From positions 1 through 14,049 of the forward strand of contig CAZPQQ010000081.1 in NCBI GenBank assembly GCA_964588665.1: 14,049 nt of DNA, given 5' to 3'. This document shows positions 6,251 to 13,904 of this stretch, piece by piece (position 1 is the first letter of the stretch; every line of letters starts with the position of its first letter). This stretch comes from UBA2160 sp964588665 (GTDB lineage Bacteria > Chloroflexota > Dehalococcoidia > Lucifugimonadales > UBA1123). Below the pieces are notes generated by a model. That model was not told the DNA's origin, ran no database searches, and was given only the letters and a program-made list of their open reading frames with translations. The position numbers and the translations under genes are program-made.

Positions 6251-8260
6251 TTACTTATCGTCGGCGACGTTCCCGTCGACCACCCAGTCCCACATCGTCG
6301 CGGCCTGATCGACGGTCTGGTCGATGTCCTGATCCAGCAGATATCGTTCACGGACCAACGCCTCCGCGGCCTCTCGAACCTGGCTTAGGTACTCATCCTT
6401 CGAAGCGTATCGTTCCTCGACAGAGAGCCGAGGGTCGCCCGACGCATCTCGGCCGGCTTTCGTCGCAGCGAATGGCATCGTGGCGCCGGCGAACATAAGC
6501 GGCTGTTCGTCGCCACCGATGTCAGGGTGTCGCAGTGTCCATCCGGTATGGGTTGCAAGCGGAACCGACACGTCGGGAAGCCGGACGCCCGCGAGTTCGT
6601 TGCCGTCCGCGTCCACCGCGGATACCAGCCCGCCGAACTCTGCGCCGACGACGGGCGGCAACTGGGTCGGGTGCTCGTTGCCCGGCTCCGCGGCGTACTC
6701 GCGTCGCCTCGGCACGGGATGGTGTGCCGGGTAGTGCGAGTCGGGTATCCCGTTGAACACGGCTTTGAGCGACTCGGTTGTCACCGCTGTGCCGTCGGCC
6801 ACCCGCCCGTGTGAGCTCGGAGGAGGCTCGATGCCCTGGCCCGCCCACAGATCGAGGTTCAGCAGGCAGGCGCGCAGAAGCGGTGCGTAGTCGACCACGT
6901 TACGGATGTTCATCGAGCGGTTGTCGCCCTCGCCGGAATAGGCGTTGTCCGTGGGCGGCCAAGTGCCGATGCCGTGCTCCGTTCCCGCGAAGTGATACAC
7001 CCTCGCGTTCGGTCCCGCGTCGACGTCCTGGCGTCCGTCGGGGTCGGTGTGGACCAGTGACGCGTCCAGCCGGTGGTACTCCGCCGATGTGTTGGTGTAG
7101 AACACCTTTAGCGAGCTGCCACGTTCGTCAAGGCGTCGATGCAGCGAGTTGGTCTCTTCGGTCTCGACGTCGGTCGTGACCGTCGGCGCGAACGGGAAGA
7201 GTTGGTGGAGCATGTTGTTGCGGTCTTTGGAGTTCTGGCCAAACCGCTGGTTGAACTCGCCGCGCATGCCGCCCGCGACATTCGAAATGATCCCGTCGAG
7301 CGACTCTCGGCCCTCTTCGTCGAGGTTGAAGTCGTTGTAGACATAGGTGCGCAGGTACCGTCCGGTCTGCGAGTGGCCGTAGGCGTAGGCTCGACGAGTA
7401 CCCGGCGCGGGGCTTTTGGCACCGTCCGAGCCGTACTTGATCCACGAGACGCAGTCGCGCAGACCGGCGAAGCTCAGCCCAAGCACTCGCGCTCCGACGC
7501 CCGTGTAGACGATCTGGTACAGCAGACCTTTCTCGAAGCCATCCTCGGAGCAGATATAATCGGTGTCGGCTACATACGTGCCGTCGTCCTCGATCCGCCC
7601 GAAACGCCACGCGTCACGAGGCAGGCGCCGCGCCGGACCGTCCGGCATGTCCCGCACCTCGACGAACGCGTCCGCCTCGTCCATGTCGAAGGCGGGATAC
7701 GGCTTGTGATTTCTGTCCGACAACTGGAGGTTCAACGTGTCCACGGCAGGTTGAAGCTGGCAGTACACGCGGTCGATCACCGGACCGCCGTCAGGCGTCA
7801 CGGCGTCGGGGCCCTCCATCTTTATCAGCGCCGGGATCGGCGGGGCGTCCACCTGCCAACCACAGGCCACGACCACGTACCCCTGTTCCATCAGAAATCC
7901 GTTGCCCAGCGAGATCGGCGCGTCGACGGGCGTACTCTCGTCGATCGCCATTCGCGGCGCCTCGTTGAGATTCCGAAGCACCAGCCGATTCCCCCGGTTC
8001 ACGATATCCAACAACATCCGACCCGAAGCTTTGCCCCGGTCCACCGGCAAGATGATCGACGCGTCCGCCGAGAACTCCACGAGCCCATCCGCGTTCCTCG
8101 GCGCGAGCTCGACGTCGGTGATCCGCGCGTTCGAGTCATGCTCGGGATCGACGGCAAACCGCAACGTCCCGCGCAACTCCTCGTAAGCGCCAACGTCGCC
8201 CCACGCCCGCCCGCCCTCAAGCACACGCTGAAATTCAATATCGAACCCGGTAACCGGCAT
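6251..8260 (-). CDS. Large alpha/beta hydrolase-domain protein, 669 aa
   Basis: This belongs to the long bacterial proteins annotated as alpha/beta hydrolase domain-containing (I recall Pfam Abhydrolase_10); no member function is known to me for certain. It opens with a beta-rich N-terminal domain (about 1-240; ELRGTLRFAVDP, LLDIVNRGNR at 84-93, LMEQGYVVVACGWQ at 123-136). The hydrolase part follows, with the nucleophile elbow GHSQTG (S297) and a likely catalytic His in AGTEHGIG (H429). There is no signal peptide, so it should be cytosolic. The ATG at 8258-8260 is chosen because AGAAGGA lies seven bases upstream and MPVTGFDIEF begins the conserved fold; an in-frame start 42 codons earlier adds only unlike residues. 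As first gene of the minus-strand cluster it may release a carboxylic acid from an ester or lactone for the CoA-transferase. That role is inferred. Confidence 0.92.
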   Translation of the reverse strand: MPVTGFDIEFQRVLEGGRAWGDVGAYEELRGTLRFAVDPEHDSNARITDVELAPRNADGLVEFSADASIILPVDRGKASGRMLLDIVNRGNRLVLRNLNEAPRMAIDESTPVDAPISLGNGFLMEQGYVVVACGWQVDAPPIPALIKMEGPDAVTPDGGPVIDRVYCQLQPAVDTLNLQLSDRNHKPYPAFDMDEADAFVEVRDMPDGPARRLPRDAWRFGRIEDDGTYVADTDYICSEDGFEKGLLYQIVYTGVGARVLGLSFAGLRDCVSWIKYGSDGAKSPAPGTRRAYAYGHSQTGRYLRTYVYNDFNLDEEGRESLDGIISNVAGGMRGEFNQRFGQNSKDRNNMLHQLFPFAPTVTTDVETEETNSLHRRLDERGSSLKVFYTNTSAEYHRLDASLVHTDPDGRQDVDAGPNARVYHFAGTEHGIGTWPPTDNAYSGEGDNRSMNIRNVVDYAPLLRACLLNLDLWAGQGIEPPPSSHGRVADGTAVTTESLKAVFNGIPDSHYPAHHPVPRRREYAAEPGNEHPTQLPPVVGAEFGGLVSAVDADGNELAGVRLPDVSVPLATHTGWTLRHPDIGGDEQPLMFAGATMPFAATKAGRDASGDPRLSVEERYASKDEYLSQVREAAEALVRERYLLDQDIDQTVDQAATMWDWVVDGNVADDK

Positions 8261-8651
8261 GTCGCGATCCTTCTCTGGCGTGATGGCGCGGAGTGCTGCG
8301 AATTGGTCGCCGCCAGTATACACCAGAGCGGGGTTGGATTCAGGGGAATGAGGGAGACGATTGGAGGGGCGATGCTGGCGGTACATATCAGGGACAATTC
8401 ACCGACAGGGGGTGCATGTGCGAATTCTGGTGCTGATCTCCGTTGCCCCGGTCAAGAACACTAGTTTGTGACAAGGTGAACACTAAGTCCGCGCCGAAGC
8501 CGAGGACCCCCGGTACCGGAAGACCGAGTTTGACAGGGCCGATAGCAGCGTCTGTTCTTTCCAGTTGGATCTGGAACAACGGCGCAGTACCCCGTGCATT
8601 GAGTGGCAAACTCGACCCTCGATTAGCTAGACTTAATGATGGAGGGAACGT
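8261..8651. other. Intergenic region between divergent genes
   Basis: About 390 bases separate the hydrolase gene (leftward) from the 413-aa gene (rightward), so promoters for both must lie here. I could not pick out convincing -35/-10 pairs. Short open frames exist on both strands (for example 8388-8609, minus) but lack ribosome sites and family resemblance. Confidence 0.6.
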
Positions 8652-9893
8652 GTGGGACCGACCACATTATTCGACAAATCGTTTCTTCAATCGCTTACGG
8701 TTGACGAGTCGGTATGGTTTGACCATTTCTTCATCACGAATGTCTGTCCATTGTTTTATGTTGAGACGCTGGCAGATCTCGACAAGAAGATGAAAACGCG
8801 CTCTGCCGAGCGCGAAGTCGCAATAATCGCAGGTAAGTTCCCTGAGATGCATGGAATGCCGAACGCTCACCACGTTGGGCTTTGCTTGCGCGATTTGCTC
8901 GGCGATGCGGTCCCGATGACCGGTCAGATCTACATTACGGGCGGCCACCCCGTGAATGTTGGTGGCACGACCGGCACCGTGGTCGAGCAATCACCCGAGG
9001 CCGAAGCATTTTTGAGATGGCAGAAGGGCGAGTTTTTGAACGTAGAACGCCAATTTGCTCGAGCGTGGCGGGATGGGTTGGCGGCGCTGCCTTTGACGGG
9101 GGTTGCTGAAAGATTCCGAGAAATGGGCATCGACGCGAAACTGTGCCGGAGCATGAAAGATGCCAAAGCCCTGGCCGAAAACTTCGTATCGGGCAGTGTG
9201 GATTCGTTCGCTCAATTGCAGGTGGCTCTGTATTTCCTGCAAGTCCCGGTACAATGGCATTCGCGAATATTACGACGTTGGTCTCAGGCTGGTCGTCCAG
9301 CGCTGGCCGTTTTTGCGCCGTACGCCAGCTATGTGTTGTCAGTGGAGCTATTCTTCCACGTAGCTGTCGCGGCGAATCACATTTCTGGCGAGCGTTCGTC
9401 GAACCTTGTCGATATCAGCTACCTGTTCTACCTTCCGTTTTGCATGATGTTCGTTTCGAATGACAGACTCCACCAGAAATGCGCGCCTTTGTTCTTGCGT
9501 GGTGACCAGGAATTCGTTTGGGGCCTTGGTTTGAAAGGCGGCCTCACAGAACTGAACAGTCACTATCAACAACTGCCTGACGAGGTTAAACAGGCGGGAG
9601 TTTACTCGTTTGCCGACGGTCCGGCTCGCGTTGGAAGTTGTTTCGTTGCAAAGTTGCATGAGAGGCTGCTTCTGAAGTCGTGGGAGTGGTTTCCGGAACG
9701 GAAAGAGAGGTCCTCACCTGAAACCGGCGAAGACGGTCCGCCCACCGCCGAAGAGATTCAAAGGATGGCAGAGGCCCCGGGCGTACCATCAGTCGATCTG
9801 GCCGAGGGTCGCACGTACAACGACCGGTTTGTGATCGAACACCGAGCGACCACAAAAAAGGGTTCCTGGCACCAGATCCCAAAGGATGCATAG
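8652..9893 (+). CDS. Hypothetical 413-aa protein with a possible PIN-like nuclease core
   Basis: I do not recognise a named family. The N-terminus (LFDKSFLQSLTVDESVWFD, 6-24) and PLFYVETLADLDKK (33-46) look like the first strand Asp (D8) and helix Glu (E38) of a PIN domain. Much later, DISYLFYLPFCMMFVSNDRL (254-273) gives an Asp at a helix start (D254) and a strand ending in VSND (D271), again PIN-like. Roughly 150-200 residues, including GGHPVNVGGTTGTVV, lie between as an insertion. A hydrophobic stretch at 222-243 reads as a buried helix rather than a clear membrane span. The charged tail (350-413) looks disordered. GTG at 8652 is the start, with GGAGG six bases upstream. It stands alone on the plus strand, without an antitoxin-like partner. 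Base composition is visibly more AT-rich than the cluster to its left, hinting at a different origin. Coding status is good; the nuclease idea is tentative. Confidence 0.8.
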   Translation: MGPTTLFDKSFLQSLTVDESVWFDHFFITNVCPLFYVETLADLDKKMKTRSAEREVAIIAGKFPEMHGMPNAHHVGLCLRDLLGDAVPMTGQIYITGGHPVNVGGTTGTVVEQSPEAEAFLRWQKGEFLNVERQFARAWRDGLAALPLTGVAERFREMGIDAKLCRSMKDAKALAENFVSGSVDSFAQLQVALYFLQVPVQWHSRILRRWSQAGRPALAVFAPYASYVLSVELFFHVAVAANHISGERSSNLVDISYLFYLPFCMMFVSNDRLHQKCAPLFLRGDQEFVWGLGLKGGLTELNSHYQQLPDEVKQAGVYSFADGPARVGSCFVAKLHERLLLKSWEWFPERKERSSPETGEDGPPTAEEIQRMAEAPGVPSVDLAEGRTYNDRFVIEHRATTKKGSWHQIPKDA

Positions 9894-10134
9894 CCCCGGT
9901 CAGCGGGCATTGCGTGCAGGGCAGTTCACTTAGTCGACAGTCAGGTTGTGGCCCAGCTACATGTCCTCAGACCCGAGGGTTGGCATCCAGTCGAAATCAG
10001 TTCTTTGTGAAAGGCTCATCGCCACCGCCTATCGTTTTGGAGATCAGGACTTGCGGTGGCCACCCACCGTTGCGATGATTCGATCACGCGTATGTCGATC
10101 CCACGCCACGGCGCATGAAACCGCCTGCAAGATC
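9894..10134. other. Non-coding or decayed stretch
   Basis: Nothing convincing is seen here. A plus-strand frame crossing it (9946-10314) has no ribosome site and an unprotein-like composition. Together with the uncertain small frame and the epimerase remnant to its right, it forms a gene-poor gap of almost 900 bases before the dehydrogenase gene. Confidence 0.5.
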
Positions 10135-10317
10135 TCACCTCGTCTCGCCGAGATAATTGTACAGAAACGGCTCATCGCGCCAGTCGCCGACAACAAGCTT
10201 CACGTCTTGACGATTGTGTCGATGTCCGCGCCGAATTGTGGCCACACGGAGGTTGCCCCGTTTCCCCTCGGACTCGATGACGCGAGAATGCGACCTGGAC
10301 ATGTCCGCGCTTGACAT
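10135..10317 (-). CDS. Doubtful small ORF or 3' remnant, 60 aa
   Basis: A short minus-strand frame whose end, VKLVVGDWRDEPFLYNYLGE, reads like real protein, while its start (MSSADMSRSHSR) has no Shine-Dalgarno sequence. It could be a tiny gene or the last part of a decayed one; the neighbouring epimerase fragment on the same strand makes decay the better guess. No family recognised. Confidence 0.25.
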   Translation of the reverse strand: MSSADMSRSHSRVIESEGKRGNLRVATIRRGHRHNRQDVKLVVGDWRDEPFLYNYLGETR

Positions 10318-10394
10318 GCCGACGTTCTGAGTCAAACTACGTGGTAGGCATGTTCCCCCGCCGCCCGTGGCCATACAGCAACTCGCCCCACTTC

Positions 10395-10664
10395 CTACGC
10401 CTCGCGTCCCAGCGTCTGATCCCCCTCCAGCAACTGATGCCAGCCGTCCTTGTCGTCGATCTCGTAGTTTTCGGCGTGGCCGCTTGGTTGCCAGCCGAGG
10501 ATCTCTTTGGGGTGGTCGATGTCCCGCCATCGAAAGCGGTTGTCGGAGATCGCGTTGAAGACGTCGAACTTGAGACTGTCCGGCGCTTGGACGCATCGGT
10601 CGATCATGTCGTATCGGTCCGAGCGCCAATGGCCGAGCGCCTTGCGATGATGCTCATCCGTCAT
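10395..10664 (-). pseudogene. 3' fragment of an NAD-dependent epimerase/dehydratase family gene (copy A)
   Basis: The 89-aa frame is the C-terminal end of an extended short-chain dehydrogenase/epimerase: YDMIDRCVQAPDSLKFDV, then AISDNRFRWRDIDHPKEILG, then a WHQLLEGDQ tail. The Rossmann half is missing and an in-frame stop lies just upstream of the first ATG, which has no ribosome site. Its last part matches the gene entering at the right edge almost base for base: positions 10418-10545 against 13922-14049 differ at about ten bases by eye. It is therefore a remnant of a duplicated gene. It sits immediately upstream of the divergent short-chain dehydrogenase gene. Confidence 0.82.
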
Positions 10665-10788
10665 GAGCTGTCAGGCTTTCGACCGCCTGGCGCGATATGG
10701 GGATCGCTGAGTCCGACACCGCAGTCGACGCTTGTCTTCGGGTGGTGTAGGCTTTCCGGGAAATCCAGACATGATGAGGTGAACGACG

Positions 10789-11571
10789 ATGGGACGGCTC
10801 GATGGCAAAGTAGCGGTAATTACAGGTGGAGCGGGCGGTATCGGTCGGGCGGCGGCGAGGCTCTTTGTCGCGGAGGGCGCGCGGGTTCTGTTGGTCGATC
10901 TCGGCGAGGCTGATCTGCAAGCCGTAGTGCAGAGCCTTGGGGAAGGCGCGGCCAGTTATGCGGTCGCCGACACCACCCAGCCCGATCAAGTCCAGGGCTT
11001 CGTCAACTCGGCGGTCGAACGGTACGGCGGCATCGACATATTCTTGGCCAACGCAGGGATCGAAGGCGAATCTCGCCCGATCCCTGAGTATTCTGTCGAC
11101 GTCTTCGATCAGGTCCTGGCAGTGAACGTTCGTGGCGTCTGGCTCGGACTCAAATACGTGATCCCAGTCATGGAGAGCCGTGGCGCTGGCAGCATTCTAA
11201 TCACGTCTTCGACGGCCGGGATTCGAGGTTCTCGGGGCATGTCGGCATATTCGACGAGCAAGCACGCGGTGATCGGGATGATGCGCACCGCAGCCATGGA
11301 GTGCGCTCCGATGGGCATCCGGGTCAACTGCGTCAACCCTGCCCCGACCGAGACACGAATGATGCGATCCTTGGAGAACATGGCCGCGGCCAACCGATCG
11401 ATAACAGTGGATGAGGCCAAGCAAGCCTCAGCCGCTCGTATCCCCCTCCAACGATACGGTGAACCCGAGGAGATCGGAAATCTGATGCTCTTCCTCGCCA
11501 GCGACGAGAGCAGCTTCTGCACCGGAGGAGTCTACATGGTGGACGGCGGTACGTCGGCGGGGAGCCCCTAA
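10789..11571 (+). CDS. Classical short-chain dehydrogenase/reductase (SDR)
   Basis: A 260-aa classical SDR that oxidises an alcohol or reduces a ketone with a nicotinamide cofactor. Visible motifs: TGGAGGIG (12-19), D37 at the end of the second strand (VLLVD), which favours NAD(H), a D61 adenine contact, NAG (88-90), N113, S141 in ITSSTAG, and YSTSK with Y154 and K158, so the full N-S-Y-K tetrad is present. The C-terminus GGVYMVDGG is typical of FabG-like and glucose-dehydrogenase-like members. The ATG at 10789 has GAGGTGA upstream. Annotations such as 3-oxoacyl-ACP reductase are common for such sequences but the substrate is not readable here. It stands alone between an epimerase fragment and a convergent exonuclease gene, with 225 bases of featureless sequence after its stop. 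Confidence 0.94.
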   Translation: MGRLDGKVAVITGGAGGIGRAAARLFVAEGARVLLVDLGEADLQAVVQSLGEGAASYAVADTTQPDQVQGFVNSAVERYGGIDIFLANAGIEGESRPIPEYSVDVFDQVLAVNVRGVWLGLKYVIPVMESRGAGSILITSSTAGIRGSRGMSAYSTSKHAVIGMMRTAAMECAPMGIRVNCVNPAPTETRMMRSLENMAAANRSITVDEAKQASAARIPLQRYGEPEEIGNLMLFLASDESSFCTGGVYMVDGGTSAGSP

Positions 11572-11796
11572 CGGGTGGCGGCCACGGAGCGATGGGCGCC
11601 CGAACCGTGTTGGTCCCCCTGGGACCGGCCGCGTTCAAGCGTCCGCTGAGATTCGAGAACGAACTCGACGGCCGGATGTCCCCGGTACCGCCTATACGAG
11701 CCTCTGCAAATTCGCGATGCATCGCATCCGGACAACTTTCTGGCGGAACCCGAACTGGCATGGGACAAAACGGTGGACTGCCTGTGTATTTGGCGT

Positions 11797-12381
11797 CTAG
11801 CCCGCCATGTACTCCATCACCTTGAGAGTCAACGCCACATCCGCACGTGCACGATGCAGATCAGGCGGCAATGCGATGCCGCACTGTAGGCCCGCGGCGT
11901 TGAGACTTTGCCAGGCGTACGATCCTCGGGAGCGGTTCCATGCACCGTAGTATTGTGCGTAGAGTTTCATCGCGCAGAACGTGTTGCGCGATATTGAATG
12001 CAGGGCGCCCATATCGGCAACGCCTGCGGTTTTTCCAGACTGACGGAGTAACCGCAGGTCGAAATCTGAGTTAAAGATAACGACCGTTCGCCCCACGAGG
12101 GTAGTCGTCAGTTGAGGCCAAAGGTGTTCGAAACCAGGCGCGCCGTCAACTTCGTCATTCGTGATGCCATGGATTTCGGTGACTTCCGGAGGGATCGAGC
12201 CGACCGGATTTACGAGTTGATCGATCAAGGTTCGCCCATGCGAATCCATCACCGCGATTTCGCATATCTCGGCGTCGCCCTGGAGGCCGGTGGTCTCGGT
12301 ATCCAAGATCAGCGGATCCTGTTGCATTATCAATTTGGCCTGAGCTGAGGCCATTTCTCGGGCCTGTTCATGGTTAGTCAA
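11797..12381 (-). CDS. DEDDh-type 3'-5' exonuclease
   Basis: A 194-aa stand-alone exonuclease domain that removes nucleotides from 3' ends of DNA or RNA, like DnaQ/epsilon and RNase T relatives. All motifs are present: D27 and E29 in ILDTETTGL (ExoI), NSDFD with D108 (ExoII, in VIFNSDFDLRLL), and H176/D181 in HRARADV (ExoIII, H-x4-D), with EIHGIT (69-74) between. It is close to the size of single-domain members, so no polymerase or helicase part is fused. I chose the TTG at 12379-12381 because AAGGAG lies six bases upstream; extending to the ATG at 12498 adds about 39 residues that look non-coding. It converges with the SDR gene and follows an epimerase remnant. Small exonucleases of this kind are common on accessory segments; whether it is a repair or a defence protein is not shown. 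Confidence 0.9.
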   Translation of the reverse strand: MTNHEQAREMASAQAKLIMQQDPLILDTETTGLQGDAEICEIAVMDSHGRTLIDQLVNPVGSIPPEVTEIHGITNDEVDGAPGFEHLWPQLTTTLVGRTVVIFNSDFDLRLLRQSGKTAGVADMGALHSISRNTFCAMKLYAQYYGAWNRSRGSYAWQSLNAAGLQCGIALPPDLHRARADVALTLKVMEYMAG

Positions 12382-12551
12382 TCTGGTCTCCTTGCCGGGT
12401 GTCGCTGGAGCGGATGCCACGAGAACCGCCAACAGCGCCGACAATATCTCATTTCCAACTGCTGTCTGCAATCCCGCCGCAGGCCTCTTCGCATCCATGC
12501 AAGCGCAATAGCCGCTCTGCCGCGGCGACTCGGCCCTTCGTCCTCACCAGG

Positions 12552-12783
12552 CGCTTTTTGAGAAACGAACTCGTCGAATTTGAGGTCGTCCCGGAGCTTG
12601 GAGGCATCGGTCGATCATGTCGGTGCAGGCCCGCTGGTTCAGGTAGCCGGGGTAGTGGACTGAGAGCGTCGGGCGGTTCTCGACGACGACGGCGCCCTGG
12701 CGGATGCACAGCACCGACACGTCGTGAAATGTAACGACATTCTCGATGATCTTCGGGTGCGCGGCGTGCCTGTGTTCACACAC
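12552..12783 (-). pseudogene. Decayed internal fragment of the same epimerase family (copy B)
   Basis: Read on the minus strand, the frame gives SVLCIRQGAVVVENRPTLS, then HYPGYLNQRACTDMIDRCLQ, which is the middle to late part of an epimerase like copy A (compare YDMIDRCVQAPD). After QAP the frame shifts, and the continuation DDLKFDEFVS in another frame matches DSLKFDVFNAIS of copy A. Homology then stops before the conserved 3' end. A 19-base stretch around 12604-12622 (GCATCGGTCGATCATGTCG) is identical to copy A at 10593-10611. It lies about 170 bases upstream of the exonuclease start. It is a pseudogene, not a short gene. Confidence 0.75.
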
Positions 12784-13140
12784 GACGTATTGCCGATCCT
12801 AGCGGGATCCGAATCAAAAATGGACAGCCGATCTGCGATCGTGCTCTGACACGATCATGACGAGCCCACGCCATGTTGAGCTCTTCGTTACGCGCGGGGC
12901 CGGACAAATCGCGCTCGCCGAGTTTCTGGCCAAGGTATGAGGAACATGTCGGGGGCGAGGCAATAGGTCCGGACTGCGGCACACGATATCGCTTGGCTGT
13001 TTTTCGGGGGGGGCAATGCTGGAGATCGGCGCCTTGGACTTCCTCGAACCGAATTAAGGCCCCGGTTTCGACACACACCTACTCGGATATTGAAGGTAGC
13101 CGTGCTGAGCTCAATGCTGGACTGGCGCTGTTCGTGTTTC
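12784..13140. other. Stretch without a recognisable gene
   Basis: About 360 bases. Frames on both strands (12776-13078 minus, 12873-13298 plus, 12888-13268 minus) overlap each other, lack ribosome sites and show no family pattern. No terminator or repeat was recognised. Confidence 0.5.
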
Positions 13141-13563
13141 CTATTCGGAGTTCTTGTCCAGCCAGGACGCCAGGTCGACACCCATATAGCGGACGCCTCG
13201 GGCAAAGACCATCCCGGGTTCCACTTGCATGGTTCGGCTATGAATCGGAACAGCGACCGAACGGACACAGAGCCAATGACCCTCGGGGGTTAAGCTGAAC
13301 GCGCTGGCAAAATCGTCCTCCATCGAGCGTTCTTTCACCTCGGACGGCGACGGTTGAGGGGCTCGTTGAGGAAACGTGAATCTGGGCACGTATCTGGGTC
13401 TGTCAATGGCCTGTGACGGCCGAGCCCGCCTGGCGGTCGGCGCCGTCCTGACGGTTGTTATCTTCCGGATCCGACGTCGCAGACGATAACCTTGACTGTT
13501 TGCCACGGTCGTCGCGCCGCGTCGATCGCGCCTCTTCGGTCGGGTGTTGTGTGTACTGCTCAT
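13141..13563 (-). CDS. Small hypothetical protein; 140 aa or a 60-aa form
   Basis: The C-terminal 60 residues (MEDDFASAFSLTPEGHWLCV to the end, ASWLDKNSE) look like real protein and begin at an ATG (13321-13323) with GAGGTG about eleven bases upstream. The frame stays open upstream to an ATG at 13561-13563 with AAGGGA before it; that extra part is Arg-rich and Pro-rich (RRRIRKITTVR, FPQRAPQPSPSEV) and could be a basic, disordered N-terminus or non-coding. I give the long form but the 60-aa form (13141-13323) is at least as likely. No family recognised; the LTPEGHW and VRYMGVDLASWLD segments are its most distinctive parts. No signal peptide or membrane segment. It lies in the gene-poor segment between two epimerase-family pieces. 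Confidence 0.5.
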   Translation of the reverse strand: MSSTHNTRPKRRDRRGATTVANSQGYRLRRRIRKITTVRTAPTARRARPSQAIDRPRYVPRFTFPQRAPQPSPSEVKERSMEDDFASAFSLTPEGHWLCVRSVAVPIHSRTMQVEPGMVFARGVRYMGVDLASWLDKNSE

Positions 13564-13904
13564 CAGGACATCCCTTCATCAAATGGGACGGATAGCGAGA
13601 TTGCGTTGATTTCAGACTATCAACACACGCTGTGGATTTGTAGTGGGTTACATACAATATGGTTAGGTATGCGCCGTATGTGGGCGAAAACGGGGCATGA
13701 CGGACTCCACCTATGAGGTTTGACGCCCAGGCTTGCAACGGAGGAAATTCCCTGACGAAACAACCCTCCCGAGGATGCTTGGCACTCCTGTTGGCAGCCG
13801 CGCGAAGCCATGCCTACTCTGCTCAGCGTCCTCTGAGCTGGCTCAGCCCGCGAGCGAGTTCCCGCTATCTTGTGCCTTTTCATGCGCACAACCGCGCGCC
13901 AGAC
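13564..13904. other. Intergenic region upstream of the small ORF
   Basis: About 340 bases without a gene. An AT-richer patch around 13620-13680 is the likeliest place for a leftward promoter of the small hypothetical gene, and contains two TAACC words ten bases apart on the minus strand, but no clear promoter pair could be assigned. The minus-strand frame 13620-13889 is not protein-like. Confidence 0.45.

Noticed and set aside
7139..8464. 441-codon plus-strand frame opposite the large hydrolase gene
   Set aside because: Antisense shadow; the minus-strand protein has a nucleophile elbow and a proper start, this one has neither.
8388..8609. Possible small minus-strand gene or insertion-sequence remnant
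   Set aside because: The translation is weakly protein-like, but there is no ribosome site, no terminal inverted repeat and no transposase motif that I can support.
9946..10314. 122-codon plus-strand frame
   Set aside because: No ribosome site, no family pattern, and it overlaps a more protein-like minus-strand frame.
12776..13298. Overlapping short frames on both strands
   Set aside because: They contradict each other, lack ribosome sites and have arbitrary composition.
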